Assembly: GCA_003646585.1 (NCBI GenBank)
Contig: QMLA01000023.1
Coordinates: 1 to 9,173 of the forward strand
Reading direction: 5' to 3'
Origin: Deltaproteobacteria bacterium
GTDB lineage: Bacteria; Desulfobacterota; B13-G15
DNA: 9,173 nucleotides
Shown here: positions 1 through 6,204 of the stretch, piece by piece
How positions within the stretch are numbered: the stretch's first letter is position 1
How the letters are laid out: every line of letters begins with the position of its first letter
The notes under the pieces: model-generated
The model's database searches: none
What the model was told of the DNA's origin: nothing
Seen by the model: the letters and a program-made list of their open reading frames with translations, nothing else
Made by a program: the position numbers and the translations under genes

Positions 1-2073
1 CTTCAGAGGAGGATCCTCGTCCCCAACGAGAGGATCCCCCGTCTGCTCAAACAGGCCTTTGTGGCTGCAGAGGATGCCGATTTTTATCGCCACAGGGGCG
101 TATCGTGGATGGGAATCCTCAGGGCGCTGGTGAAGAACGTCGAGGCGGGAAGGATAGTGCAGGGAGGAAGCACCATAACCCAGCAGTTGGTGAGGTCCCT
201 GATCCTTGACCGCGAGAGGACCCTTTCTCGCAAAATAAAGGAGGTCATCCTGGCCCGGCGCATCGAACGGCACCTGAGCAAGGACGAAATCCTTTACCTT
301 TACCTCAATCAGATCTATCTCGGTCACGGAAATTACGGCATAGGGGCAGCATCCGATTACTACTTCGGAAAGTCCCCCGACGAACTCACGCTGGCCGAAA
401 TATCCCTGCTGGCGGGCCTGCCCAAGGCCCCTGAGCTTTATTCTCCTTACAGGAACTTTGAGCTGGCCAAAAAGCGCCAGTGGTACGTCCTCAGGCGGAT
501 GGTGGAAGAGGGCTATATCTCCGAACAGGAGGCCCGTCGGGCCTATGCCACTCCCCTGCGGTTGAGGCCCCACAGGCGGGAGCTGCGGGATGCCTCTGCC
601 TACTATCTGGAATACGTCAGGCAATACCTCGTGGAGCGTTACGGCGAAAAGGCGGTCTATGAGGGTGGACTTACGGTCCATGTGGCCATGGATTCGCGCC
701 TGCAGAAGGCTGCCTTCCGGGCGGTGAGGGAAGGGCTCTTGGCCCTTGATAGGCGTCAGGGATACAGGGGGCCTGAACGCATCCTGTCTGAAGAGGAGAT
801 GGAGGAGTTTCATTCGGCCCTGAAGGAGGAAAACAAAGACCTTAAGCCCGGCCGCATATACTTGGGCGTGGTGACAAGGGTGGAGGAGGACGAGGTATGG
901 GTGGACTTGGGCCTTAAAGAAGGGTCTATCGACCGGAAGGACCTCGGTTGGGTTGATGGCGACCTCAGGAGGGGATACGTGATACGGGTGAAGATGGGAA
1001 AAATGGAGGGAGAAATACCCCAGCTTGAACTCTATCAGGAACCCGAGGTGGAAGGGGCCCTTTTGGCCATGGAATTGCCCACCGGTTATGTAAGGGCGAT
1101 GATCGGGGGGTGGGACTTTTACCGCAGTCAGTTCAACAGGGCCCTTCAGGCCAGACGTCAGGCCGGTTCCGCCTTCAAGCCCGTAGTCTATGCCGCTGCC
1201 CTGAGCAAGGGGTTTGCCCCTTCCAGCATAGTCTTGGATGCACCTGTGGTTTACAGGGAGGGGGATGAGGTTTGGAGGCCCAAAAATTATCAGGAGCGCT
1301 TCTACGGACCGGTTCCCCTGAGGTTCGCCCTGGCCCACAGCTTAAACTGTGCCACCCTGAACCTCGCCAAGAAAGTGGGGGTGGGTTATCTTGTGCGCTT
1401 TGCGAGGAGACTCGGCTTCACCTCCCCCCTCAATCCCGATCTCTCCATGGCCTTGGGCTCATCATCGGTGACCCTCCTGGAGATGGTGAGGGCCTATGCG
1501 GTCTTTGCCACGGGAGGGCATTTGATAGAGCCGATTTTCGTGACCAAGGTCACCGACAGAAACGGAAAGGTGCTGGAGGAACGAAAACCCCTTCCCCTTG
1601 AGGGGGAGTTTCGCGGCTATGGTCTGGAACCCAAGGGGAGATATAGCCCCCGGGTCCTCGACGAAGGGGTGGCGTACCTCATCACAAACATGCTCCAATC
1701 GGTGGTCCGGGAAGGAACGGGCTGGAGGGCAAAGGCATTGGGGTGGCCCTGTGCAGCAAAGACCGGGACAACGGATGAATACACCGATGCCTGGTTTATA
1801 GGCTACACCCCACGCCTCATTGCCGGGGTATGGGTGGGCTTTGATGATCCCCGTCCCTTGGGGGAGGACGAGACGGGCTCAAGGGCGGCTGCCCCCATAT
1901 GGGTGAGCTTCATGAAAGAGGCCCTAAAGGGACTACCTCCGGAGGATTTTGCGGTTCCCGAAGATGTGATCTTCGTCAGAATTGACCCCAAGACCGGAAC
2001 CCTCGCTTCCCCCGATGAGCCAGGAGTATTTGAGCCCTTCCTCAAAGGCACAGAACCTTCCCCGGGTGGTTGA
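1..2073 (+). CDS. mrcA: Penicillin-binding protein 1A-type bifunctional peptidoglycan synthase (5' end missing)
   Basis: Class A PBP, polymerising lipid II into glycan strands (glycosyltransferase) and cross-linking stem peptides (transpeptidase) on the periplasmic side of the inner membrane. The frame is open from base 1 and conserved residues precede the first GTG at 61, so that GTG is not the start; the membrane anchor and early GT51 region lie outside. In-window residues (690 aa): GT51 motifs EDADFYRHRG with catalytic Glu24, GGSTITQQL (55-63), RKIKE with Glu81, then LYLNQIYLG and LAEISLLAGLPKAP. Residues about 255-340 resemble the OB-like domain of PBP1A proteins. The transpeptidase has SAFK (nucleophile Ser390), SLN (447-449) and KTGT (587-590), so both active sites look intact. 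The end is a TGA. It lies upstream of, and in the same direction as, pilM. PBP1A next to pilM/hofM is also known in gammaproteobacteria, there divergent. Family assignment is firm; the symbol could equally be ponA. Confidence 0.96.
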   Translation, partial: LQRRILVPNERIPRLLKQAFVAAEDADFYRHRGVSWMGILRALVKNVEAGRIVQGGSTITQQLVRSLILDRERTLSRKIKEVILARRIERHLSKDEILYLYLNQIYLGHGNYGIGAASDYYFGKSPDELTLAEISLLAGLPKAPELYSPYRNFELAKKRQWYVLRRMVEEGYISEQEARRAYATPLRLRPHRRELRDASAYYLEYVRQYLVERYGEKAVYEGGLTVHVAMDSRLQKAAFRAVREGLLALDRRQGYRGPERILSEEEMEEFHSALKEENKDLKPGRIYLGVVTRVEEDEVWVDLGLKEGSIDRKDLGWVDGDLRRGYVIRVKMGKMEGEIPQLELYQEPEVEGALLAMELPTGYVRAMIGGWDFYRSQFNRALQARRQAGSAFKPVVYAAALSKGFAPSSIVLDAPVVYREGDEVWRPKNYQERFYGPVPLRFALAHSLNCATLNLAKKVGVGYLVRFARRLGFTSPLNPDLSMALGSSSVTLLEMVRAYAVFATGGHLIEPIFVTKVTDRNGKVLEERKPLPLEGEFRGYGLEPKGRYSPRVLDEGVAYLITNMLQSVVREGTGWRAKALGWPCAAKTGTTDEYTDAWFIGYTPRLIAGVWVGFDDPRPLGEDETGSRAAAPIWVSFMKEALKGLPPEDFAVPEDVIFVRIDPKTGTLASPDEPGVFEPFLKGTEPSPGG

Positions 2074-2079
2074 ATCCAT

Positions 2080-2109
2080 TTCAAAATTGACAGCTTCAAA
2101 ATTGACAGC
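2080..2109. repeat. Exact 15-bp tandem direct repeat (two copies)
   Basis: The unit TTCAAAATTGACAGC occurs at 2080-2094 and again at 2095-2109 with no mismatch, starting 6 nt after the mrcA stop. Each copy contains TTGACA (2087-2092 and 2102-2107). The junction forms TTGA-N5-TCAA (2087-2099). It may be a regulator-binding site for the pilM operon or a recent slippage duplication; the sequence alone does not decide. Confidence 0.85.
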
Positions 2110-2132
2110 CGAATTTACTTAAACAATTTTTG

Positions 2133-2161
2133 TTGACAAACTTCAATATTCTTGGCATAGA
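2133..2161 (+). promoter_or_regulatory. Possible sigma-70-type promoter for the pil operon
   Basis: A perfect -35 hexamer TTGACA (2133-2138) is followed after 17 nt by CATAGA (2156-2161), which matches TATAAT at only three positions. The predicted start would be near 2168. The -35 lies inside a 12-bp inverted repeat, TTTGT-TG-ACAAA (2129-2140). The weak -10 keeps this tentative. No GC-rich hairpin with a T-tract separates mrcA from pilM, so readthrough from mrcA is also possible. Confidence 0.3.
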
Positions 2162-2166
2162 AAAGC

Positions 2167-2172
2167 AAGGGA
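2167..2172 (+). promoter_or_regulatory. Candidate ribosome binding site for the TTG start of pilM
   Basis: AAGGGA sits 7 nt before TTG at 2180 and supports that start. A competing purine stretch, AGAGGG at 2186-2191, directly abuts ATG 2192 (too close) but is 9 nt before TTG 2201. The start is therefore decided between 2180 and 2201, not by the ATG. Confidence 0.4.
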
Positions 2173-2179
2173 TTTTTAG

Positions 2180-3229
2180 TTGAAAAGAGGGATGTCTCCT
2201 TTGGGGAAGAGAGACAATCTGGCAGTTGGTCTCGACATAGGAACCAAAAATTTAAAACTTGTCCAGCTCAGACCCGAAGAAGGGGGTTACCGGCTCGAAA
2301 AACTGGCCTTGCAACCCCTCCCCTTTGGCGCCATGCCCCAGAGGGGAACGATGGACCTGCCCAAACTAAGCGAAGCCGTTCGACTGTTGGTGAGTTCCCA
2401 GAAGTTGAGAAAGAGGAAGGTGGCAACCTCTGTAGCTGGACACGCGGTTATAGTAAAAAGGTTGCTCTTTCCCAGCATGAGCAGGAAGGAACTGCAGGAA
2501 AACCTGGCTGCAGAGGCAAAAAAATACATACCGGAAGTGGAGGAGGTATCGCTCGATTTCCATATCATCTCACAGGGTCCGGAGGGCATGGAGATCTTGC
2601 TCGTTGCGGCCCGAAGGGAGATGATTAACAGCTATATAACCCTCTTGGAAAACGCGAGACTTGAACCCGCGATCATAGATGTTGATGCCTTTGCCCTCCA
2701 AAACGCCTTTGAGGCGAACTATCCTCAGGAGTTGGACAATGTGATAGCCCTTTGCGATATAGGGGCTAGTGTAACCAGTATCAATGTGGTCAGAAAAGGG
2801 GAGTGCCTTTTTACCCGAGATGTAGCAGTGGGAGGGAATTTTTATACCGAAGAGTTGCAAAAGGAAATGGGACTGGGATATGACGAAGCCGAACTTCTGA
2901 AATTCCGGGCATTGGAAGAGGAATCCCCTAAGGTCATGAAGGTGATCAATCGGGTCTCCCGCCTGATTTCCCTAGAGATAGCGAAATCCCTCGACTTCTT
3001 TTCAGTTGCCTATCCCGATAGCCGCATCCATAAGCTTTATCTGACCGGTGGAACGACGAAAACCCCCGGGCTAAAGGATGTCATCCAGGAACGTACGGGT
3101 GTACAGGTGGAGATATTCAATCCGTTTAACAACCTGGCGGTTAACATCAGCGATTTTTCGGCAGACTACCTTCGGGAAATGGCTCCTTTCTGTGCCGTTG
3201 CGGTGGGGCTTGCTTTAAGGAGGGTGTGA
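2180..3229 (+). CDS. pilM: PilM, cytoplasmic actin-like ATPase-fold protein of the type IV pilus alignment complex
   Basis: PilM docks on the cytoplasmic tail of PilN and connects the alignment complex with the pilus motors. At 349 aa it has the usual length of the family. It has the FtsA/actin-like nucleotide-binding fold: phosphate-1 loop GLDIGTKNLKLVQL (17-30), phosphate-2 motif CDIGAS with Asp193, and adenosine motif LYLTGGTTKTPGL (286-298). There is no signal peptide or membrane segment, as expected for a cytosolic protein. The start is uncertain: TTG 2180 has AAGGGA 7 nt upstream, ATG 2192 has its purine stretch touching it, and TTG 2201 has GAGGG 9 nt upstream; all keep the domain intact. 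It is the first gene of the pilMNOPQ-amidase operon and lies 6 nt before pilN, whose AAGGAGG (3217-3223) falls within the last pilM codons. Confidence 0.95.
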   Translation: MKRGMSPLGKRDNLAVGLDIGTKNLKLVQLRPEEGGYRLEKLALQPLPFGAMPQRGTMDLPKLSEAVRLLVSSQKLRKRKVATSVAGHAVIVKRLLFPSMSRKELQENLAAEAKKYIPEVEEVSLDFHIISQGPEGMEILLVAARREMINSYITLLENARLEPAIIDVDAFALQNAFEANYPQELDNVIALCDIGASVTSINVVRKGECLFTRDVAVGGNFYTEELQKEMGLGYDEAELLKFRALEEESPKVMKVINRVSRLISLEIAKSLDFFSVAYPDSRIHKLYLTGGTTKTPGLKDVIQERTGVQVEIFNPFNNLAVNISDFSADYLREMAPFCAVAVGLALRRV

Positions 3230-3235
3230 AGGCAG

Positions 3236-3778
3236 ATGATAGAAGTCAATCTTTTGCCCCTTAAGGAGGTTCGTAGGAAAGAGGCAAAGAGGTTTCAAGT
3301 ATCTGTCTCCATCCTCCTCGTGGTATTGGTGCTGCTGTTGATCTTTTATCTGAAATGGAGTGCTATTCAGAGGGAAAAGGAGCTCGATCGGAGGATATCC
3401 GAAATTAAGGTTGAGATTGCGAGACTTGATAAGATCGTAAAGGAAATCGAGGAAATCAAGAGTAAAAAGGAACTCCTCCGCAAACGGCTCGATGTGGCTG
3501 AACGCCTTGAAAGGGGCAGGCTTGTTTCCGCAATGCTCATGGATGATCTGAGTCACAGGCTTCCTGAAAAGTTGTGGCTCGAAAAGCTCGAAAAGAGGGG
3601 AAGCACCATTAGGGTGAGTGGAATTGCGCTGGATGACGAGACGATAGCCGATTTTATGATCGCTCTGAAGGGTTCTCCCTATGTGAAGAAGGTGGAGCTT
3701 GGGGCTATCAAGAAGCGGGAAGTGGGAGGGGTTGGCTTGAGGGAATTTTCCCTGACTTACGAATTCAAGGTGGACTGA
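3236..3778 (+). CDS. pilN: PilN, inner-membrane type IV pilus alignment protein
   Basis: Bitopic protein that pairs with PilO in the periplasm and holds PilM on the cytoplasmic side. The 180 aa begin with MIEVNLLPLKE, which contains the (I/V)NLLP tail that inserts into PilM in characterised systems. A basic stretch (13-19) is followed by one membrane segment at about 21-40, then a coiled coil (about 42-92, rich in E, K, R, I and L), then a small ferredoxin-like periplasmic domain (about 110-180). Length and domain order match PilN. A perfect 9-bp duplication at 3577-3594 encodes LEKLEK and looks like ordinary coding sequence. The start ATG has AAGGAGG 12 nt upstream and GAAGG 3 nt upstream. 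The gene ends 3 nt before pilO. Confidence 0.94.
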   Translation: MIEVNLLPLKEVRRKEAKRFQVSVSILLVVLVLLLIFYLKWSAIQREKELDRRISEIKVEIARLDKIVKEIEEIKSKKELLRKRLDVAERLERGRLVSAMLMDDLSHRLPEKLWLEKLEKRGSTIRVSGIALDDETIADFMIALKGSPYVKKVELGAIKKREVGGVGLREFSLTYEFKVD

Positions 3779-3781
3779 TCC

Positions 3782-4405
3782 ATGGGTGGTTTGGGGGGCG
3801 AAGGGAGGCGATTTCTCGTTTTGGGCATATTGTTGGCGGTGATTTTTGTTGCCTTTTGGCAGTTTTCCTACAAGCCTCAGAAGGAGAGGATCACCCAGAA
3901 GGAGAGGCAGCTTGAAAAGCTCAGGCGAGAAAGGGACCGCAAGAGGAAGCTCGCTGCTCAGCTTGAAAAGTACAGGGCTGAATTGAAGGAGATCGAGAAA
4001 AAGCTGACCCAGATAACATCCAGGCTTCCGGAGGAGAAGGAAATACCGGTGTTACTTAAGACCATCTCCTTTGTGGGGAAGGGGGTGGGCCTCCGGATTG
4101 AGTCCTTCAGGCCGAGAGAGGAAAAACAGGGGGAGTTCTTCGCCGAGGTCCCCTTCGAGATGGATCTTGCAGGGGGTTACCACCAAATAGGGATGTTCTT
4201 TTACCAGGTGGGGCGTCTGCCGAGGATCGTGACCATCAAGGATTTTTCCTTCAGACCCCTCGAGCAAGAACCCGGTACGGGAAGCGTGATTCTCAAGGCC
4301 CATTGCACAGGGGCCACCTATTATTTCTTGCCACAACCTAAGGTCAAACCAAAGGCTCAGGCGGAAAGCAAGAAGGTTAAGCGCAAAAAGAAGAGCCGAA
4401 GATGA
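3782..4405 (+). CDS. pilO: PilO, inner-membrane type IV pilus alignment protein
   Basis: Partner of PilN; the heterodimer forms the periplasmic scaffold that binds PilP. Of 207 aa, residues 11-28 are a membrane segment, 32-80 a highly charged coiled coil, and about 83-185 the PilO periplasmic domain. That domain begins with the typical LPEEKEIPVLLKTI and continues with a GVGLRIESF stretch. The C-terminus is odd: residues 187-207 contain 12 Lys/Arg in 21, and 9 of the last 11 are basic, although this end should lie in the periplasm. The stop overlaps the pilP start by 4 nt (ATGA at 4402-4405), a sign of translational coupling. Start at ATG 3782, 3 nt after pilN. Family assignment rests on pattern and position between pilN and pilP. 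Confidence 0.94.
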   Translation: MGGLGGEGRRFLVLGILLAVIFVAFWQFSYKPQKERITQKERQLEKLRRERDRKRKLAAQLEKYRAELKEIEKKLTQITSRLPEEKEIPVLLKTISFVGKGVGLRIESFRPREEKQGEFFAEVPFEMDLAGGYHQIGMFFYQVGRLPRIVTIKDFSFRPLEQEPGTGSVILKAHCTGATYYFLPQPKVKPKAQAESKKVKRKKKSRR

Positions 4406-4827
4406 AGAAGGTATCTGTTTTGACAATCTTAATGGGGGTAATCCTTCTTTCCTCAGGGGTCATTGCCCAGCAAAAAGTCTTCATTTACGGTGCTGAAGGC
4501 TTGAGGGATCCGTTTAAGCCCTTCCTGAGGAAGGAAGAACCCGTAAAGCCCAAGGGAGTAGCCGTTTCTCCTTTGCAGCAATACGAGTTAAGCCAGCTCA
4601 AGCTTGTGGCAATTATAGTGGGGGATGACCACAATAGGGCGATGGTTGAGGATTCTGAAGGGAAAGGATACATCATCCGTGTGGGAGATTATGTGGGTAA
4701 CAGGTTTGGGAGGGTGAAGGAGATCCTTGCAGATCGTGTGATAATTGAGGAGAAATACAAAGATGTTCTTGGGCGTTTTAAAAAGAGGCAAGTGATACTC
4801 TTTTTACATCCAGAAAAGAAGGAGTAA
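4402..4827 (+). CDS. pilP: PilP, periplasmic linker between PilN/PilO and the PilQ secretin
   Basis: PilP joins the inner-membrane PilNO scaffold to the periplasmic domains of the secretin. The 141 aa include an N-terminal hydrophobic signal (about 1-22) with a plausible signal peptidase I site after VIA (20-22). The RDPFKPF motif (35-41) is typical of PilP near the start of the mature protein. A flexible Pro/Lys linker (44-57) leads into a beta-rich domain (about 60-137) resembling the HR-type domain that contacts secretins. Characterised PilP proteins of Pseudomonas and Neisseria are lipoproteins, but this one contains no cysteine at all, so it cannot be lipidated in the usual way. It may be soluble or held by an uncleaved signal. 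It overlaps pilO by 4 nt and ends 5 nt before pilQ. Confidence 0.92.
   Translation: MKKVSVLTILMGVILLSSGVIAQQKVFIYGAEGLRDPFKPFLRKEEPVKPKGVAVSPLQQYELSQLKLVAIIVGDDHNRAMVEDSEGKGYIIRVGDYVGNRFGRVKEILADRVIIEEKYKDVLGRFKKRQVILFLHPEKKE
4819..4824 (+). promoter_or_regulatory. Strong ribosome binding site of pilQ
   Basis: AAGGAG lies within the last pilP codons, 8 nt before ATG 4833. It is the best Shine-Dalgarno in the operon and fixes the pilQ start. It also supports the short N-terminus as the genuine protein start. Confidence 0.7.
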
Positions 4828-4832
4828 TTGCA

Positions 4833-6203
4833 ATGGTGAAAGTTTGGAGAAGGGCGGGATTGCAGTGGTTATTTTTGATATCTGTTGTTTTGTTTGTTGT
4901 TAATTTGAGTATAGCCAAAGATTCAAAATCCACAGCGATTTTTGATAATCTCATACAGGGCAAAAAGGAGTATAGTGGGACTCGGGTGACTTTGGATTTG
5001 AAAGATGCCGATTTACCGAATGTCCTCAGGCTTTTTGCAGATGTGGCAGGGGTTAACATACTGGTTACAGACGATGTTAAGGGGCGTATTACTTTGAGGC
5101 TTGTTAATGTTCCATGGGATCAGGCTCTGGATATTATCCTTACCACCAACAATCTGGGGATGGAATGGGTGGGTAATGTGATCAGGATTTCGACTCTGGA
5201 ACGGCTTCAGAGGGAAAAGGAAGCCAGGGCAAAGACCCAGAAGGCTGAAGAGGCCGTTCAACCCATCTTCACGGAGCTTATACCTGTCAGTTACAGCAGG
5301 GCTTCGGATCTCGTCCCGAAGGTGAAGGATTTGTTGAGTCCGAGGGGAAGTGTGGCTGTGGATGCGAGGACCAATACCTTGATTGTGAAGGATACTGAAG
5401 AGAGGATAGCGAAGGTCAAGGAATTGGTGGCGAGGCTTGATTCTCAGACTCCTCAGGTCCTCATAGATGCCAAGATCGTTGAGGCTTCTACTGATTTTCG
5501 GAGAGAATTGGGGATAAGTTGGGGTGGAAAATACGCTACCACCTATGAGGGAGACAGCATCGGTGTTTCAGGGGCTTCTGAGGGAACGCTTAAAGAGTCA
5601 GGGACAGCGGATTATCTGCTGAACCTTCCAGCTAGTGTGGGATTGGGGTCAGGAGGAGCCCTGGACTTTTATATCGGCGCCCTTGGCAGCCGCTTCTTTG
5701 AGGCGAAGCTCTCGGCCATGGAGGAAAAGGGACTTGGTGAGATCATATCGAGCCCCAGGATTCTCACCCTCGACCATACCCAAGCCCAGATCGAACAGGG
5801 GGTGAGGATCCCCTTTCAGAAGATCGAGGATGAGGAGCTCGAGATAGACTGGATCGATGCCACTTTGAGGCTCACTGTCACCCCCCATGTCACCGCCGAT
5901 GGCCATATAAAGCTCGATATTGAGTGCGCCAAGGAGACCCCCGATTGGACGAGGACCGTCCAAGGAAATCCGACCATTAAGACCAGCAACGCCAAGACCC
6001 AAGTAATGGTGAAGGACGGAGAGGTGGTGGTGATCGGTGGGATTTACGAATACACTAAATCGAACAGCACGGCAGGAGTTCCCGGCCTGAAGGATCTCCC
6101 TCTCATCGGATGGCTCTTCAAGAGCAGGACCAAAACGGAAGATCGCCGGGAACTTATGATCTTTATAACCCCCAAGATCGTTACCTCTATGGCCCAACGT
6201 TGA
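4833..6203 (+). CDS. pilQ: PilQ, short type IV pilus secretin without AMIN domains
   Basis: Outer-membrane secretin, the multimeric channel through which the pilus passes. It is 456 aa. The signal peptide is at about 1-28 (basic start, hydrophobic core, SIA before KD). The STN/N0 domain is about 50-120, including DLKDADLPNVLRLFADVAG and NVPWDQALDIIL, both very typical of PilQ. The N1/secretin_N domain is about 146-206. The secretin barrel (about 208-450) contains SPRILTLDHTQAQI and the signature VPGLKDLPLIGWLF (416-429), followed by a C-terminal ELMIFITPKIV. Known PilQ proteins are longer (about 700-900 aa) because of one or more N-terminal AMIN domains, which are absent here. The strong AAGGAG and a proper signal peptide argue against a misplaced start, and pilP ends only 5 nt upstream. 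The signal-peptide region is markedly AT-rich (18 of 60 G+C at 4861-4920). Confidence 0.95.
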   Translation: MVKVWRRAGLQWLFLISVVLFVVNLSIAKDSKSTAIFDNLIQGKKEYSGTRVTLDLKDADLPNVLRLFADVAGVNILVTDDVKGRITLRLVNVPWDQALDIILTTNNLGMEWVGNVIRISTLERLQREKEARAKTQKAEEAVQPIFTELIPVSYSRASDLVPKVKDLLSPRGSVAVDARTNTLIVKDTEERIAKVKELVARLDSQTPQVLIDAKIVEASTDFRRELGISWGGKYATTYEGDSIGVSGASEGTLKESGTADYLLNLPASVGLGSGGALDFYIGALGSRFFEAKLSAMEEKGLGEIISSPRILTLDHTQAQIEQGVRIPFQKIEDEELEIDWIDATLRLTVTPHVTADGHIKLDIECAKETPDWTRTVQGNPTIKTSNAKTQVMVKDGEVVVIGGIYEYTKSNSTAGVPGLKDLPLIGWLFKSRTKTEDRRELMIFITPKIVTSMAQR

Positions 6204-6204
6204 G

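Noticed and set aside
61..63. GTG at 61 as the start of the penicillin-binding protein
   Set aside because: The frame is open to base 1 and the upstream residues match the conserved lead-in to the GT51 active site, so the gene is cut by the window edge.
2122..2134. Hairpin AACAA-TTT-TTGTT as a terminator after mrcA
   Set aside because: The stem is five pairs with only one G-C pair and no following T-tract, too weak for an intrinsic terminator.
2152..2168. Sigma-54-like promoter (TTGGCAT followed by GC) before pilM
   Set aside because: The distance between the GG and GC elements is one base short of the required spacing and the TT before GC is absent. Pilin genes often use sigma-54, but this site does not fit.
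3577..3594. Perfect 9-bp tandem duplication in pilN
   Set aside because: It encodes LEKLEK in a region rich in such residues and keeps the frame; ordinary coding repetition with no sign of function as DNA.
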